64,000 bases of DNA from Terriglobales bacterium. Its GTDB lineage: Bacteria > Acidobacteriota > Terriglobia > Terriglobales > Acidobacteriaceae. The translations under genes were made by a program, and so were the position numbers. This document shows positions 16,775-25,341 of this stretch, one piece after another (positions within the stretch are counted from its first letter, which is position 1; every line of letters starts with the position of its first letter). Location of the stretch: the NCBI GenBank assembly GCA_035561515.1, contig DATMXP010000007.1, forward strand, positions 372,001-436,000. The letters run 5' to 3'. Under the pieces are notes generated by a model that saw nothing but the letters and a program-made list of their open reading frames with translations, searched no databases and was not told the origin of the DNA.

Positions 16775-16849
16775 TGGAGCGGGAGACGGGGATCGAACCC
16801 GCGACATCCGGCTTGGGAAGCCGACGTTCTACCGCTGAACTACTCCCGC
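16775..16849 (-). tRNA. tRNA-Gly (anticodon CCC)
   Basis: A complete cloverleaf reads on the minus strand. The acceptor stem GCGGGAG pairs with CTCCCGC. The D arm is GTTC...GAAC. The anticodon stem TCGGC/GCCGG closes loop TTCCCAA, giving anticodon CCC at loop positions 3-5. The T arm contains GGTTCGATCC. A genomic CCA end follows the discriminator T (16775-16777 on the plus strand reads TGG). It decodes GGG glycine codons. Confidence 0.95.
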
Positions 16850-16992
16850 TTGCGCTCCAAGTATAGCGCAATCGTCAAATGTAAACATTTTGCTAACTCG
16901 TCCCAGAGACACCCCGGGGGATGCCCACTCCGTCTAAAAAGGCGGTACCATGCTATAACCGCTAGACGACGGCGCCCAGCGTGGGGGATTCA

Positions 16993-18183
16993 ATGCGCTA
17001 CCAGAAAGCTCCTCTCCTACTCCTTCTCTCTTTGTCAGTCACTTTTGCGCAAGCCCAGACCGGCGGAAGTTCCGGCGGTAAAGGAGGCGGCTCAACTGGA
17101 GGATCCACCGGTGGCAGCGTCGGGACTCCAAGTTCTGGCAGTCGCACGCCTCGCCAGATACCACCACTCCCTGGCAGCGAGATCAATCGCCCCATTTACA
17201 TCAGCGGCAACGTGGTCATGGAACAAGGCGGCCCCATTCCCGAACCTGTTGCCATCCAGCGCACCTGTGGCACCCAGGTCCGTCGCGAAGCCTACACCGA
17301 TTCCAAGGGAGGCTTCAGCTTCATGTTCGGTGATAACATGGGCATTCTTCCGGACGCCTCCGAGAACGTTCCCATTCGCCCCAGCAGCTCTTTCACACGC
17401 GTCACGACCGCACAACTGTGGAACTGCGAATTGCGCGCCGTTCTGCCGGGCTACATCTCCAACGTTATCTCCCTCGCAGGACGCCAACTCACCGACATAG
17501 GCGATGTTGGCACCTTCGTCCTTCACAAGACCAGCACCGGCGAAGGCGACAGCATCAGCGTCATCAGCCTCCAGGCGCCTGACAACGCCCGCAAGGCTTA
17601 CCAGAAGGCGCGCGAAGCCTACGACAAGAACAAGTTGCAGGACGTCGAGAAACAGACCACTAAAGCCATCGAGATCTACCCTAAGTACGCCGCCGCCCTC
17701 GACTTACGAGGCCGTGCCATGGAAAAGCTGAATCGGCGCGATGACGCCGCCCGCGATTACCAGTCTGCCATCGACGCCGACAAGAAGTTCGTACTACCCT
17801 ACCTGCGCCTCGCGACTCTGCTGGCTTTCAAGAACGACTGGCCTCAAGTCCTGAAGCTGACCGATGAAGCAGTGCGACTCGATCCCGGTGGCTATCCGTT
17901 CGCCTACTACCTGCAGGCCGCAGCGAACTTGAATACCGGCAATATCAACGAAGCCGAGCGCGGCGCACTGAAAGCCGTAAGCCTCGACAAAGATCATCGC
18001 TATCCTCGCACCGAACTCCTCGCCGGCATCGTGCTCCAAACCAAAGGCGAGCATGCGAAAGCGGTACCCCACTTCCAAAACTTCCTAAAGATGGCGCCGA
18101 ATTCAGCCGAGGCCCCGGACATCAGGAAATATCTGGTGCAACAGAACGCTGCCGTCACTCCCCCGGAGGTTCCCAAGCACTAG
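16993..18183 (+). CDS. Secreted TPR protein with carboxypeptidase-regulatory-like domain (paralogue 1)
   Basis: About 396 residues from ATG 16993, with GGGGG just upstream. A signal peptide (LLLLLSLSVTFAQA) is followed by a Gly/Ser/Thr-rich linker (about residues 25-55). Next is a small beta domain (about 70-180: ISGNVVMEQGGPIPEP, YTDSKGGFSFMFG, LWNCELRAVLPGY), like the carboxypeptidase-regulatory fold. Then come TPR repeats (about 205-385; KAREAYDKNKLQDVEKQTTK, ALDLRGRAMEKLNR). The next gene encodes a paralogue with the same layout. Such exported proteins probably act as periplasmic or surface protein-interaction scaffolds; no specific partner is evident. Confidence 0.82.
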   Translation: MRYQKAPLLLLLSLSVTFAQAQTGGSSGGKGGGSTGGSTGGSVGTPSSGSRTPRQIPPLPGSEINRPIYISGNVVMEQGGPIPEPVAIQRTCGTQVRREAYTDSKGGFSFMFGDNMGILPDASENVPIRPSSSFTRVTTAQLWNCELRAVLPGYISNVISLAGRQLTDIGDVGTFVLHKTSTGEGDSISVISLQAPDNARKAYQKAREAYDKNKLQDVEKQTTKAIEIYPKYAAALDLRGRAMEKLNRRDDAARDYQSAIDADKKFVLPYLRLATLLAFKNDWPQVLKLTDEAVRLDPGGYPFAYYLQAAANLNTGNINEAERGALKAVSLDKDHRYPRTELLAGIVLQTKGEHAKAVPHFQNFLKMAPNSAEAPDIRKYLVQQNAAVTPPEVPKH

Positions 18184-18265
18184 CCGGCACCAAGGCGTTA
18201 TTTGGTTTCCAGACGTGCTGCTTTGCACGTAAGATTAGGGTCCCAAAACAGTCCGGAGGTGTCCC

Positions 18266-19414
18266 ATGCGCTTCCAGCAGCGCGCCTTACTGGTGCTACT
18301 TATCGCCCTGCCCTGCCATCAACTCATGCACTCCCAGTCACGAGGATCTAATCCGAATAATGACCCGAACGCGCCGGCCTCGTCCGTGGCGAGAGAAATG
18401 CCGACCATGCCGTCGAGTCGCGTCGTTCAGTTGACGGGAAGGGTTGTCCTGGACCAGGGCGGCAGTCCACTGCCCGAGCGCATCGCCATCCAGCGCGTCT
18501 GCGGAGACAAGATCGTTCGCGAAACCTACACCGACAGCAAGGGCCATTTCAACTTCCAAATCGGCCAGAATCGCATGGAATTTCAGGAAGCTTCGGAAAG
18601 TGGCCCAGGCCGCGCAACAGAGCAATCCACCGGTGCTGCGGCCCGTGAACTTTGGAATTGCGAACTTCGGGCTTACCTTCCGGGCTACGTTTCATCGTCG
18701 GTTTCGTTGGCTGGACGCGACAGCAGCATGTTCGGCGACCTTGGCGTTATCACCCTGAAGAAAGTCAATCAGGGCACAGGCGAGACCGTTAGCTCCACCA
18801 GCTTAAGCGCGCCGGGCGATGCGAAGAAGGCTTTTGAAAAGTCACGGGAAGCCTTCGAAAAGAAGAAACTCGAAGAGGCGGACAAGCAAAGTGCTAGAGC
18901 CGTGGAAATCTATCCCCAATACGCCGCGGCCTGGGACCTTCGCGGCATGATCCTCGAACGTCTGGGTAAGAACGACGAAGCACGCAAGTGTTACGAATCT
19001 GCCATCGCTGCCGACAGCAAGTACGTCTTACCCTACGTAAAGCTAGCGTCGCTTCATGCCGCCAAGCCTGATTGGCCGGCCGTCTTGCAGGTCACCGAGA
19101 CAGCCATCGGTCTTGATCCGGTCAGTTTCCCAATGCTGCACTACTTGCGCGGCGCGGCATTCTTGAGTACTGGCAAACTTGCGGAAGCCGAACAGTCGGC
19201 GCTCCGAGCAGTTGAACTAGACCGAGAAAGGCGTTTTCCACGCACCGAGTTCCTGGCTGGCATCATTCTCCAGACCAAAGGTGACCACGCAAATGCGGTG
19301 CCGCATTTTAAGAACTATCTCCGAATGGTTCCCGACAGTGCTGAGGCTCCCAAAATCAAGCAATATCTCGCCGAGCAACATTCATCTGCGGCTACGCCAG
19401 CCCAAGCCAAGTAA
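18266..19414 (+). CDS. Secreted TPR protein with carboxypeptidase-regulatory-like domain (paralogue 2)
   Basis: A 382-residue protein from ATG 18266 with GGAGG nine bases upstream. The layout is the same as in the preceding gene: signal peptide, short low-complexity linker, beta domain (TGRVVLDQGGSPLPERIAIQ, YTDSKGHFNFQIG, LWNCELRAYLPGY) and TPR repeats (KSREAFEKKKLEEADKQ, AAWDLRGMILERLGK). The pair is separated by only 82 nt and clearly arose by tandem duplication; the linkers and the pre-TPR region have diverged most. Function is unknown beyond a likely interaction scaffold outside the cytoplasm. Confidence 0.82.
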   Translation: MRFQQRALLVLLIALPCHQLMHSQSRGSNPNNDPNAPASSVAREMPTMPSSRVVQLTGRVVLDQGGSPLPERIAIQRVCGDKIVRETYTDSKGHFNFQIGQNRMEFQEASESGPGRATEQSTGAAARELWNCELRAYLPGYVSSSVSLAGRDSSMFGDLGVITLKKVNQGTGETVSSTSLSAPGDAKKAFEKSREAFEKKKLEEADKQSARAVEIYPQYAAAWDLRGMILERLGKNDEARKCYESAIAADSKYVLPYVKLASLHAAKPDWPAVLQVTETAIGLDPVSFPMLHYLRGAAFLSTGKLAEAEQSALRAVELDRERRFPRTEFLAGIILQTKGDHANAVPHFKNYLRMVPDSAEAPKIKQYLAEQHSSAATPAQAK

Positions 19415-19420
19415 TCCCGA

Positions 19421-19454
19421 GGGCTGTCTTACAATGAAGGCAGCCCTTTCTTTT
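19421..19454 (+). terminator. Terminator of the TPR gene pair
   Basis: GGGCTG (19421-19426) and CAGCCC (19441-19446) form a stem around a 14-base loop, followed by TTTCTTTT. The T-run reaches the presumed TTG start of the next gene at 19453, so that gene's translation start region overlaps this element. Confidence 0.6.
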
Positions 19455-20826
19455 GGATTACGAATTGAAAACCAGCATCTTCGAAATTTTTAAGATCGGT
19501 ATTGGACCCTCCAGTTCTCACACCGTTGGACCGATGCGCGCGGCACGTGACTTCGCAGCGCGAGTCGATGAGAGCGGTAAGCTCCACCAAGTCGAGCGCA
19601 TCTCAGTGGAGCTCTACGGCTCACTGGCACTGACCGGAAAAGGACACGCTACTGATCGAGCGGTAATTCTTGGGCTGATTGGCGAAGTTCCCGACCTGGT
19701 AGATCCCGCGACAATCGATAGCAAGGTCCAGTTGGTGCATGAAACCGAGTCCCTAAACCTCCTCGGCAAGAAACGCATACCGTTCAACGAAAGCGGTGAC
19801 ATCGTCTTCTTAAAGAAAGAAACGATGCCCGGCCACTCGAACACGGTCCGCTTCACCGCGTTCGGATCACACGGCCAAGTGCTGGACACGCAGACGTACT
19901 ATTCGATCGGTGGCGGATTCATTCAGCGCGAAGGTGAACCGGAATCTGCCGGAGAGAGAGCGCCTGTACCGTACCCGTTCCGCAGCGCAAGCGATCTGCT
20001 TGAGATCGGAAATTCCACGGGCCTCGCGGTATGGCAGATCGCACTAGCGAACGAGAAGGCTTGGCACACGGAAGCCGAAATCCGTTCTTACCTTGAACGG
20101 GTGTGGCACACGATGGAAGCTTGCGTCCAGCGCGGCTTACAGACGGAAGGCATTCTGCCGGGAGGACTGAAGGTGCGGCGCCGTGCCCCTGCGCTCGCCC
20201 GTAAGCTCGCGGCTCGCAATAGCACTGATCCTCTCGCTCCCATCGATTGGGTCAACGCCTTTGCGATGGCCGTGAACGAAGAGAACGCGGCCGGTGGACG
20301 CGTTGTGACCGCTCCCACCAACGGCGCTGCCGGAATTATTCCGGCGGTCGGTCATTACTATCGTCGATTCGTTTCGGGTGCGAACTTCGAAGGCATTCTC
20401 CGCTACCTGCTGACGGCCGGGGCGATCGGGATTCTCTACAAGGAGAATGCATCCATTTCCGGCGCCGAGGTGGGATGCCAGGGCGAGGTCGGCGTTGCAT
20501 GTTCCATGGCCGCAGGAGGACTTGTCGCAGCCGAAGGCGGCACTAATCTTCAGGTGGAATATGCGGCTGAGATCGGAATGGAACACAACCTCGGCATGAC
20601 CTGTGACCCGATCGGCGGCCTGGTACAGATTCCCTGTATCGAGCGGAACGCGATGGGTTCGGTAAAAGCCATCAACGCTGCCCGCATGTCGATGCAGGAG
20701 ACCGGCGATCACAAGGTGTCGCTCGACCAGGTGATCAAGACGATGTATCAGACCGGGCTGGATATGCAGTCGCGCTACAAAGAAACCTCGTTGGCGGGAT
20801 TGGCCCTGAACGTCATCGAGTGCTGA
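19453..20826 (+). CDS. sdaA: L-serine ammonia-lyase (iron-sulfur, single polypeptide)
   Basis: A 457-residue enzyme that converts L-serine to pyruvate and ammonia with a [4Fe-4S] cluster. The N-terminal [20 protein letters not shown] and the beta-domain region ([18 protein letters not shown] segment) match the family. The C-terminal catalytic domain has [33 protein letters not shown] and [18 protein letters not shown], carrying the cluster cysteines. The length fits the one-chain form. TTG 19453 gives the conserved N-terminus, but no good ribosome binding site precedes it and a terminator overlaps it, so the exact start is uncertain. Confidence 0.93.
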   Translation: MDYELKTSIFEIFKIGIGPSSSHTVGPMRAARDFAARVDESGKLHQVERISVELYGSLALTGKGHATDRAVILGLIGEVPDLVDPATIDSKVQLVHETESLNLLGKKRIPFNESGDIVFLKKETMPGHSNTVRFTAFGSHGQVLDTQTYYSIGGGFIQREGEPESAGERAPVPYPFRSASDLLEIGNSTGLAVWQIALANEKAWHTEAEIRSYLERVWHTMEACVQRGLQTEGILPGGLKVRRRAPALARKLAARNSTDPLAPIDWVNAFAMAVNEENAAGGRVVTAPTNGAAGIIPAVGHYYRRFVSGANFEGILRYLLTAGAIGILYKENASISGAEVGCQGEVGVACSMAAGGLVAAEGGTNLQVEYAAEIGMEHNLGMTCDPIGGLVQIPCIERNAMGSVKAINAARMSMQETGDHKVSLDQVIKTMYQTGLDMQSRYKETSLAGLALNVIEC

Positions 20827-20839
20827 GACAAAGAAATAA

Positions 20840-20860
20840 GGCCGCACATGGCGGCCTTTT
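20840..20860 (+). terminator. Terminator after sdaA
   Basis: Stem GGCCGC / GCGGCC with loop ACATG followed by TTTT. It lies 13 bases after the sdaA stop, in the convergent gap before the deoxyhypusine-synthase-like gene, and could serve both strands. Confidence 0.75.
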
Positions 20861-20876
20861 ATTCCAAGCCTTGAAG

Positions 20877-21944
20877 CTACTTCTTCTTCAGTCTCTCCAG
20901 AGCAGCGCCAACAATCAACGGCAGTCCCACCGTGGCATCGAGAAGAACTTCGGCGAATCTGCCGCCTTCTTCTTCCGGCACGAACTTGCCCCACGAGACC
21001 GCTTCCCTGTATGGAGATCCTGACAACCCGCCCCAGTTCACCGGCTCCGGACAAATCCGCAGTCCATAGTGATACCGCTTCAGTTCCACGTCTTCGCCGC
21101 CACGGCGCACGCGCAGTTCGCAGTATGGTCCGAACTGCTGCGACCAGTTGCGAGGCACACCGCCACCAATTGTGAAGATGCCTAGGCGCTTTTGTGCGAG
21201 GAGTGTCTCGGCAAAATGATTGAGATCATAGAAAGGATCAAAGGAAATTAGCTGGCGTCCCTCTTTTGCACGTTTGCGGTTGTGGAGGGCAAAGTCCAGT
21301 CCAAGTTCGGAATCTGAGAACGCGGGAACGAATACCGGAACGCCCTTTTCATAGGCGGACTTCAAGATGCCGCGGTCCTTCACGTTCTCGCTCAAATACT
21401 TCCCGATCTCGCGGTTCACCTTCCACGAGCACATCGTCTCCTTGGCGTCCCACTTTTCGAAGATCTGGGCAACGATGCCTTCCACGAAGTTCAGGTTCGT
21501 CTCCGGTTCAAGGGTGTCGTAGACACGGTTGTACCCCGCTTCGTATAGCTCGACGTCGTCCATCTTCGGGTCGTAGCGGAAGTGCGACTTCCCCGCTGCT
21601 TCCACGAGGCCATGCGCCATCAGCGCGCCGGTGGAAACTAATGCCTTGACGATGCCGGCGTCGATCAGGTCGGCGATCACCAGTCCCTGCTTTGCGACCG
21701 TCATTGCGCCGGAAAGGGTCATGACGACAAAGCAGTCTTTATCGCGAGCCATCGCTTCGAGCACGTCAGCGCCATTGCCGATTTCGCGTGCTCCAAATGC
21801 GGTATTCCCCATTGCGGTGACGAGGTCATTCACACTCTTGATCTTTGAGAGATCGAGCGGCGCCAGGGGAATCAGTTTGTCGGAAACCGGATCGTGCAGC
21901 TTGCGGTCGATACCCGCGCCTTCCTGTTGATGCTTATCGTGCAT
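20877..21944 (-). CDS. Deoxyhypusine-synthase-like protein
   Basis: A 355-residue protein of the deoxyhypusine synthase family. LSGAMTVAKQGLVIADLID and VSTGALMAHGLVEAAG are family NAD-binding signatures. EAVSWGKF near residue 327 retains the Lys that forms the enzyme-imine intermediate in eukaryotic DHS. True DHS transfers a butylamine group from spermidine to eIF5A, which bacteria lack. Bacterial members are therefore thought to act on small polyamines (for example homospermidine-type chemistry) or have unknown roles. The agmatine-to-putrescine genes aguB and aguA lie about 1 kb away on the other strand, which suggests a polyamine link. The specific reaction is an inference. Confidence 0.85.
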   Translation of the reverse strand: MHDKHQQEGAGIDRKLHDPVSDKLIPLAPLDLSKIKSVNDLVTAMGNTAFGAREIGNGADVLEAMARDKDCFVVMTLSGAMTVAKQGLVIADLIDAGIVKALVSTGALMAHGLVEAAGKSHFRYDPKMDDVELYEAGYNRVYDTLEPETNLNFVEGIVAQIFEKWDAKETMCSWKVNREIGKYLSENVKDRGILKSAYEKGVPVFVPAFSDSELGLDFALHNRKRAKEGRQLISFDPFYDLNHFAETLLAQKRLGIFTIGGGVPRNWSQQFGPYCELRVRRGGEDVELKRYHYGLRICPEPVNWGGLSGSPYREAVSWGKFVPEEEGGRFAEVLLDATVGLPLIVGAALERLKKK

Positions 21945-22082
21945 GGGCTCCTCAGAATGAATCAGATGATGATGTCCAATCCATCAAAGTAAATGCCGAG
22001 AGGGCGACCGTCAATGTCAACACGGAAAGAACGGCTGCAACGACAAACTAGGCTATAATCCACAGCCTCAAAGGAGCTCCCA

Positions 22083-22802
22083 ATGCTCTTGCGGCACCAC
22101 GTTTTGCATTCGACCTTATTACTTGGAGTGATGTCGGCCCAGATTGTCCTCGGATTAGCAATCCAGCAAGGACTTGACGGTTCCGACGGCTTTGGGTCAA
22201 ACGATGTCGTGCTGAATGCACCGGTGTGTGCCAGCTTAACGTCGACCCGCGACCAATCACTCCCCGACGGCAATCGCATAACGAAAACATATTCTGTCCG
22301 GATTTGCCGAGATTCTCGGGGTCGAACATCGCAGATGTTCGATGAACCGAATGCCCCTGAATTTCGTCCCGACGTAATACAGAACCCTGCAGTCAACGAG
22401 CGCATCATTCTAGATCCAGTTCGCAGAATCGCGGCGAAGCACGTCATGCGATTCGACATAACACGAGGTTTCTCCCCGTACGCCGCGGGGTCGTCTGACA
22501 TCGTGATTGAGGACCTGGGTGACGCTTGGATTGACGGCATCTTCACTCGCAAGTCGAAAATTACGCGCACTATTCCCGTCGGCAGAATGGGCAATGAGCA
22601 CGAGATGAAGATTGTGGTGGAACGCTGGTACTCTCCGGATCTGAAGATCGTCGTCCTGCAAAAGCAACGCGATTCGATGGGATCTTCGGTTACCGAAGTA
22701 AAGAATGTCGTCCCCGGCGAACCCGAGTACTCTTTGTTCGAAATCCCCCCGGATTACACAGTGGACACCACTTACATGCAGCGCGAGCCAAACCTGAAAT
22801 AG
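22083..22802 (+). CDS. Secreted acidobacterial protein of unknown function
   Basis: A 239-residue protein from ATG 22083 preceded by AAGGAG (22070-22075). The N-terminus is a signal peptide (HSTLLLGVMSAQIVLGLA). The mature part has the pattern PDGNRITKTYSVRICRDSRG, then IILDPVRRIAAKH, TRTIPVGRMGNE, VERWYSPDLKIVVL and EPEYSLFEIPPDYTVD. I associate this arrangement with a secreted family frequent in Acidobacteria, somewhat like the RseB/MucB or outer-membrane lipoprotein-sorting fold. No enzymatic residues stand out. It lies 50 nt upstream of aguB on the same strand but has no evident functional tie to it. Confidence 0.7.
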   Translation: MLLRHHVLHSTLLLGVMSAQIVLGLAIQQGLDGSDGFGSNDVVLNAPVCASLTSTRDQSLPDGNRITKTYSVRICRDSRGRTSQMFDEPNAPEFRPDVIQNPAVNERIILDPVRRIAAKHVMRFDITRGFSPYAAGSSDIVIEDLGDAWIDGIFTRKSKITRTIPVGRMGNEHEMKIVVERWYSPDLKIVVLQKQRDSMGSSVTEVKNVVPGEPEYSLFEIPPDYTVDTTYMQREPNLK

Positions 22803-22852
22803 AGCGCTGTTATATTGTAGGAAGTTCGAATGTTGCGTTGGAGGCGTGTGTC

Positions 22853-23755
22853 TTGGCGAGTGAGCGTTTCACTGTCGGATTAGTCCAGATGAAGTGCGGC
22901 CCTGAGCCCGAGCAGAACCTCGCCCATGCCATCGAGATGACCCGCGAGGCTGCCGGAAAAGGCGCGCAAGTCGTGTGCCTGCCCGAGTTGTTCATGACGC
23001 AGTACTTCTGCCAGCGCGAGGACCATGCGCTCTTCGACCTTGCCGAACCGATCCCCGGACCGACCACGCAGAAACTGGCGGAAGTTGCCAAGCAGAATAA
23101 GATCGCGCTCATCGCTTCGTTGTTCGAGAAGCGTGCGCCTGGTGTCTATCACAACACCGCCGCCATCTTCGATTCCGACGGATCGATGAAGGGCATGTAT
23201 CGCAAGATGCATATTCCCGACGATCCTCTCTATTACGAGAAGTTCTACTTCACGCCCGGTGATCTCGGGTACCAGGCGTTTAACACCGCACCGGGCAAGA
23301 TCGGCACGCTCGTCTGCTGGGACCAGTGGTATCCGGAAGGCGCACGTCTGACGGCGCTCAAGGGCGCGAACATCATCTTCTACCCGACGGCGATCGGTTG
23401 GCATCCGGCGGAGAAGGCCGAGTGGGGCGACGCCCAGTACGATGCGTGGCGCACGATCCAGCGCGCACACTCGATCGCGAACGGAGTGTTTGTCGGCGTG
23501 GTGAATCGCGTCGGGCATGAAACTGGCAACGTTCGCGGCAACGAAGTCAAAGGCGCAGGCCTCGACTTCTGGGGTGGATCCTTCATCAGCGACCCCTTCG
23601 GACGCGTGATCGCCCAAGCTTCGCACGATAAGGAAGAAATCCTGATTGGCGAAGTGAACACGAAGCTCATGGAGGAGATCCGCCGCAACTGGCCCTTCCT
23701 TCGCGATCGCCGGATTGACTCGTACTCGCAGATTACGCACCGCTTCCTGGACTAA
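22853..23755 (+). CDS. aguB: N-carbamoylputrescine amidase
   Basis: A 300-residue nitrilase-superfamily enzyme that hydrolyses N-carbamoylputrescine to putrescine, CO2 and ammonia. The catalytic Glu-Lys-Cys triad is visible in LPELFMTQYFC, YRKMHIPDDP and LVCWDQWYPE. The substrate-specific stretch PDDPLYYEKFYFTPGD is typical of AguB. TTG 22853 is chosen because GGAGG (22840-22844) sits eight bases before it. It is followed after 8 nt by agmatine deiminase, whose product is its substrate, so both subfamily calls reinforce each other. Confidence 0.93.
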   Translation: MASERFTVGLVQMKCGPEPEQNLAHAIEMTREAAGKGAQVVCLPELFMTQYFCQREDHALFDLAEPIPGPTTQKLAEVAKQNKIALIASLFEKRAPGVYHNTAAIFDSDGSMKGMYRKMHIPDDPLYYEKFYFTPGDLGYQAFNTAPGKIGTLVCWDQWYPEGARLTALKGANIIFYPTAIGWHPAEKAEWGDAQYDAWRTIQRAHSIANGVFVGVVNRVGHETGNVRGNEVKGAGLDFWGGSFISDPFGRVIAQASHDKEEILIGEVNTKLMEEIRRNWPFLRDRRIDSYSQITHRFLD

Positions 23756-23763
23756 AGAACAAC

Positions 23764-24885
23764 TTGGCAAAGAACCCACAATTCCGCATGCCCGCCGAAT
23801 GGGCGCCGCACGCCGCCACGTGGCTCGCGTGGCCGCACAACAAGTCCGACTGGCCAGGTAAGTTTCAGCCGATCCCGTGGGTGATCGCCGAGATCGTGCG
23901 GTATCTCGCGCGCAACGAACGCGTTGAGCTCATCGTCCAGAACGAGGCCGAAGAGAAACAGGCACGCAGCGTATTGAAACGTGCGGAAGGGCTGATTGAG
24001 CCCAACAAGATCACGTTGACCGATCAAGGGCGCGGCGTGCGCTTTCATCGTTGGCCCACAGACCGCATCTGGACGCGTGATTCCGGGGCCATCTTCGTCA
24101 CCAAGCCGGGTGCAAGAGATTCCGGCGACATTGAAGATCGCGAACTCATTCGTCCGGTCAATTTCCGCTTCAACGCCTGGGCCAAGTACGACGACTGGAA
24201 GCACGACAACCAGGTTCCGCTTCGGATGGCGAAGGTCCTCAAGCTCGACGCGATTAACGCTGAACTACCGAACGGAAGCAAGCCTCGTCACTTCGTGCTT
24301 GAGGGTGGATCGATCGACACGAACGGCAATGGCGTATTGCTCACAACCGAAGAGTGCCTGCTCTCGCCAATTCAGCAGCGCAATCCCGGCCTCACTCGCG
24401 AGCAGGTTGAACAGGCGCTGTGCGATTTCCTTGGGCTGGAGAAGATTCTCTGGCTGGAAAGTGGCATCGTCGGTGACGACACGCACGGGCACGTCGATGA
24501 CATCACCCGGTTCGTTGCGAAAGACACGATCCTCACCGTTGTCGAACCGAACACGAGCGATCCGAATCACCAGATCCTTGCTGAAAACATGAAGCGGCTG
24601 AAAAAGATGACCGACCAGAACGGACGCCGCTTCCAGATCCTCGAGCTACCCATGCCAGATCCGGTCATCTTCCGCGGACAGCGCCTCCCTGCCTCGTATG
24701 CGAACTTCTACATCGCGAATGGAGTTGTGCTGGTGCCGGTGTTCAACGATCCGAAGGATCGGGTCGCGCTTAATATCCTCGCCGATCTGTTCCCGAAGCG
24801 CGACGTGGTTGGAATCTACTGCCGCGATCTGGTGTGGGGACTCGGCACGATCCACTGTATGACCCAGCAGCAACCGGCGATCTAA
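23764..24885 (+). CDS. aguA: Agmatine deiminase
   Basis: A 373-residue enzyme of the peptidyl-arginine-deiminase fold that converts agmatine to N-carbamoylputrescine and ammonia. Family signatures are FRMPAEWAPHAATWLAWPHN at the start, DRIWTRDSGAIFV, a His/Asp region DDTHGHVDDITRF and the catalytic Cys near the C-terminus in GTIHCMTQQQP. The start is TTG 23764, 8 nt after the aguB stop; the two genes form an operon. Together they make putrescine from agmatine, which implies arginine decarboxylase elsewhere in the genome. Its end overlaps the convergent DUF962 gene by 4 nt. Confidence 0.94.
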   Translation: MAKNPQFRMPAEWAPHAATWLAWPHNKSDWPGKFQPIPWVIAEIVRYLARNERVELIVQNEAEEKQARSVLKRAEGLIEPNKITLTDQGRGVRFHRWPTDRIWTRDSGAIFVTKPGARDSGDIEDRELIRPVNFRFNAWAKYDDWKHDNQVPLRMAKVLKLDAINAELPNGSKPRHFVLEGGSIDTNGNGVLLTTEECLLSPIQQRNPGLTREQVEQALCDFLGLEKILWLESGIVGDDTHGHVDDITRFVAKDTILTVVEPNTSDPNHQILAENMKRLKKMTDQNGRRFQILELPMPDPVIFRGQRLPASYANFYIANGVVLVPVFNDPKDRVALNILADLFPKRDVVGIYCRDLVWGLGTIHCMTQQQPAI

Positions 24886-25235
24886 GCCGAACGCGCGTGC
24901 GTCTGAGCGGCATCGGCTTTCGCCATCCACTTGCCGAGTTGGCCTGTGAAGATCAGGTACACCATGCGAAAGTCGCTGATGAACGACCACCACGGATGGC
25001 CGAACGTTGCGGGTCTGTTTCCTTCAACGACAAAGTGTCCGAACCACGCGAAGCCGTAACCGATCACCGGCCACAGTAGCGCGTACCAGGGATGGCCGCT
25101 TGCGAACGCCCACACCGCCACCGCGAGCCCTAATAAAGTCCCGCAGCAGTGCAGGGTGCGATTTCCCGGGTGGCTGTGCGCGCGCAGGTAAAAGGCGAAG
25201 AAGTCGTCGTAGTCGCGGAATTCAGTCTTGCTCAT
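24882..25235 (-). CDS. DUF962 / Mpo1-like membrane protein
   Basis: A 117-residue protein from ATG 25235-25233. It begins TEFRDYDDFFAFYLRAHSHP, then NRTLHCCGTLLGLAVAVWAF (first membrane helix), a second helix, and FGHFVVEGNRPATFGHPWW. The conserved His motifs (YLRAHSHPGNR, HFVVEGNRPATF) define the Mpo1/YGL010w family. Yeast Mpo1 is an iron-dependent dioxygenase in fatty-acid alpha-oxidation; bacterial homologues are mostly uncharacterised. A longer open frame upstream lacks family resemblance. Confidence 0.85.
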   Translation of the reverse strand: MSKTEFRDYDDFFAFYLRAHSHPGNRTLHCCGTLLGLAVAVWAFASGHPWYALLWPVIGYGFAWFGHFVVEGNRPATFGHPWWSFISDFRMVYLIFTGQLGKWMAKADAAQTHARSA

Positions 25236-25296
25236 ATGCCCCACGTTGACGATTACTCTGCGCCGAATCGACCGTTTTGGCAAGTGATGGCAAATG

Positions 25297-25324
25297 AAAA
25301 GGCCGGAACCGAAGTCCCGGCCTT
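25297..25324 (-). terminator. Terminator of the LPXTG-like protein gene
   Basis: AAGGCCGG (25299-25306) pairs with CCGGCCTT (25317-25324). Read on the minus strand it ends in a T-run (AAAA at 25297-25300 on plus). It follows the stop of the Thr/Gly-rich gene by 17 nt. Confidence 0.7.
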
Positions 25325-25341
25325 GGCTGCACAAGGAAGTC

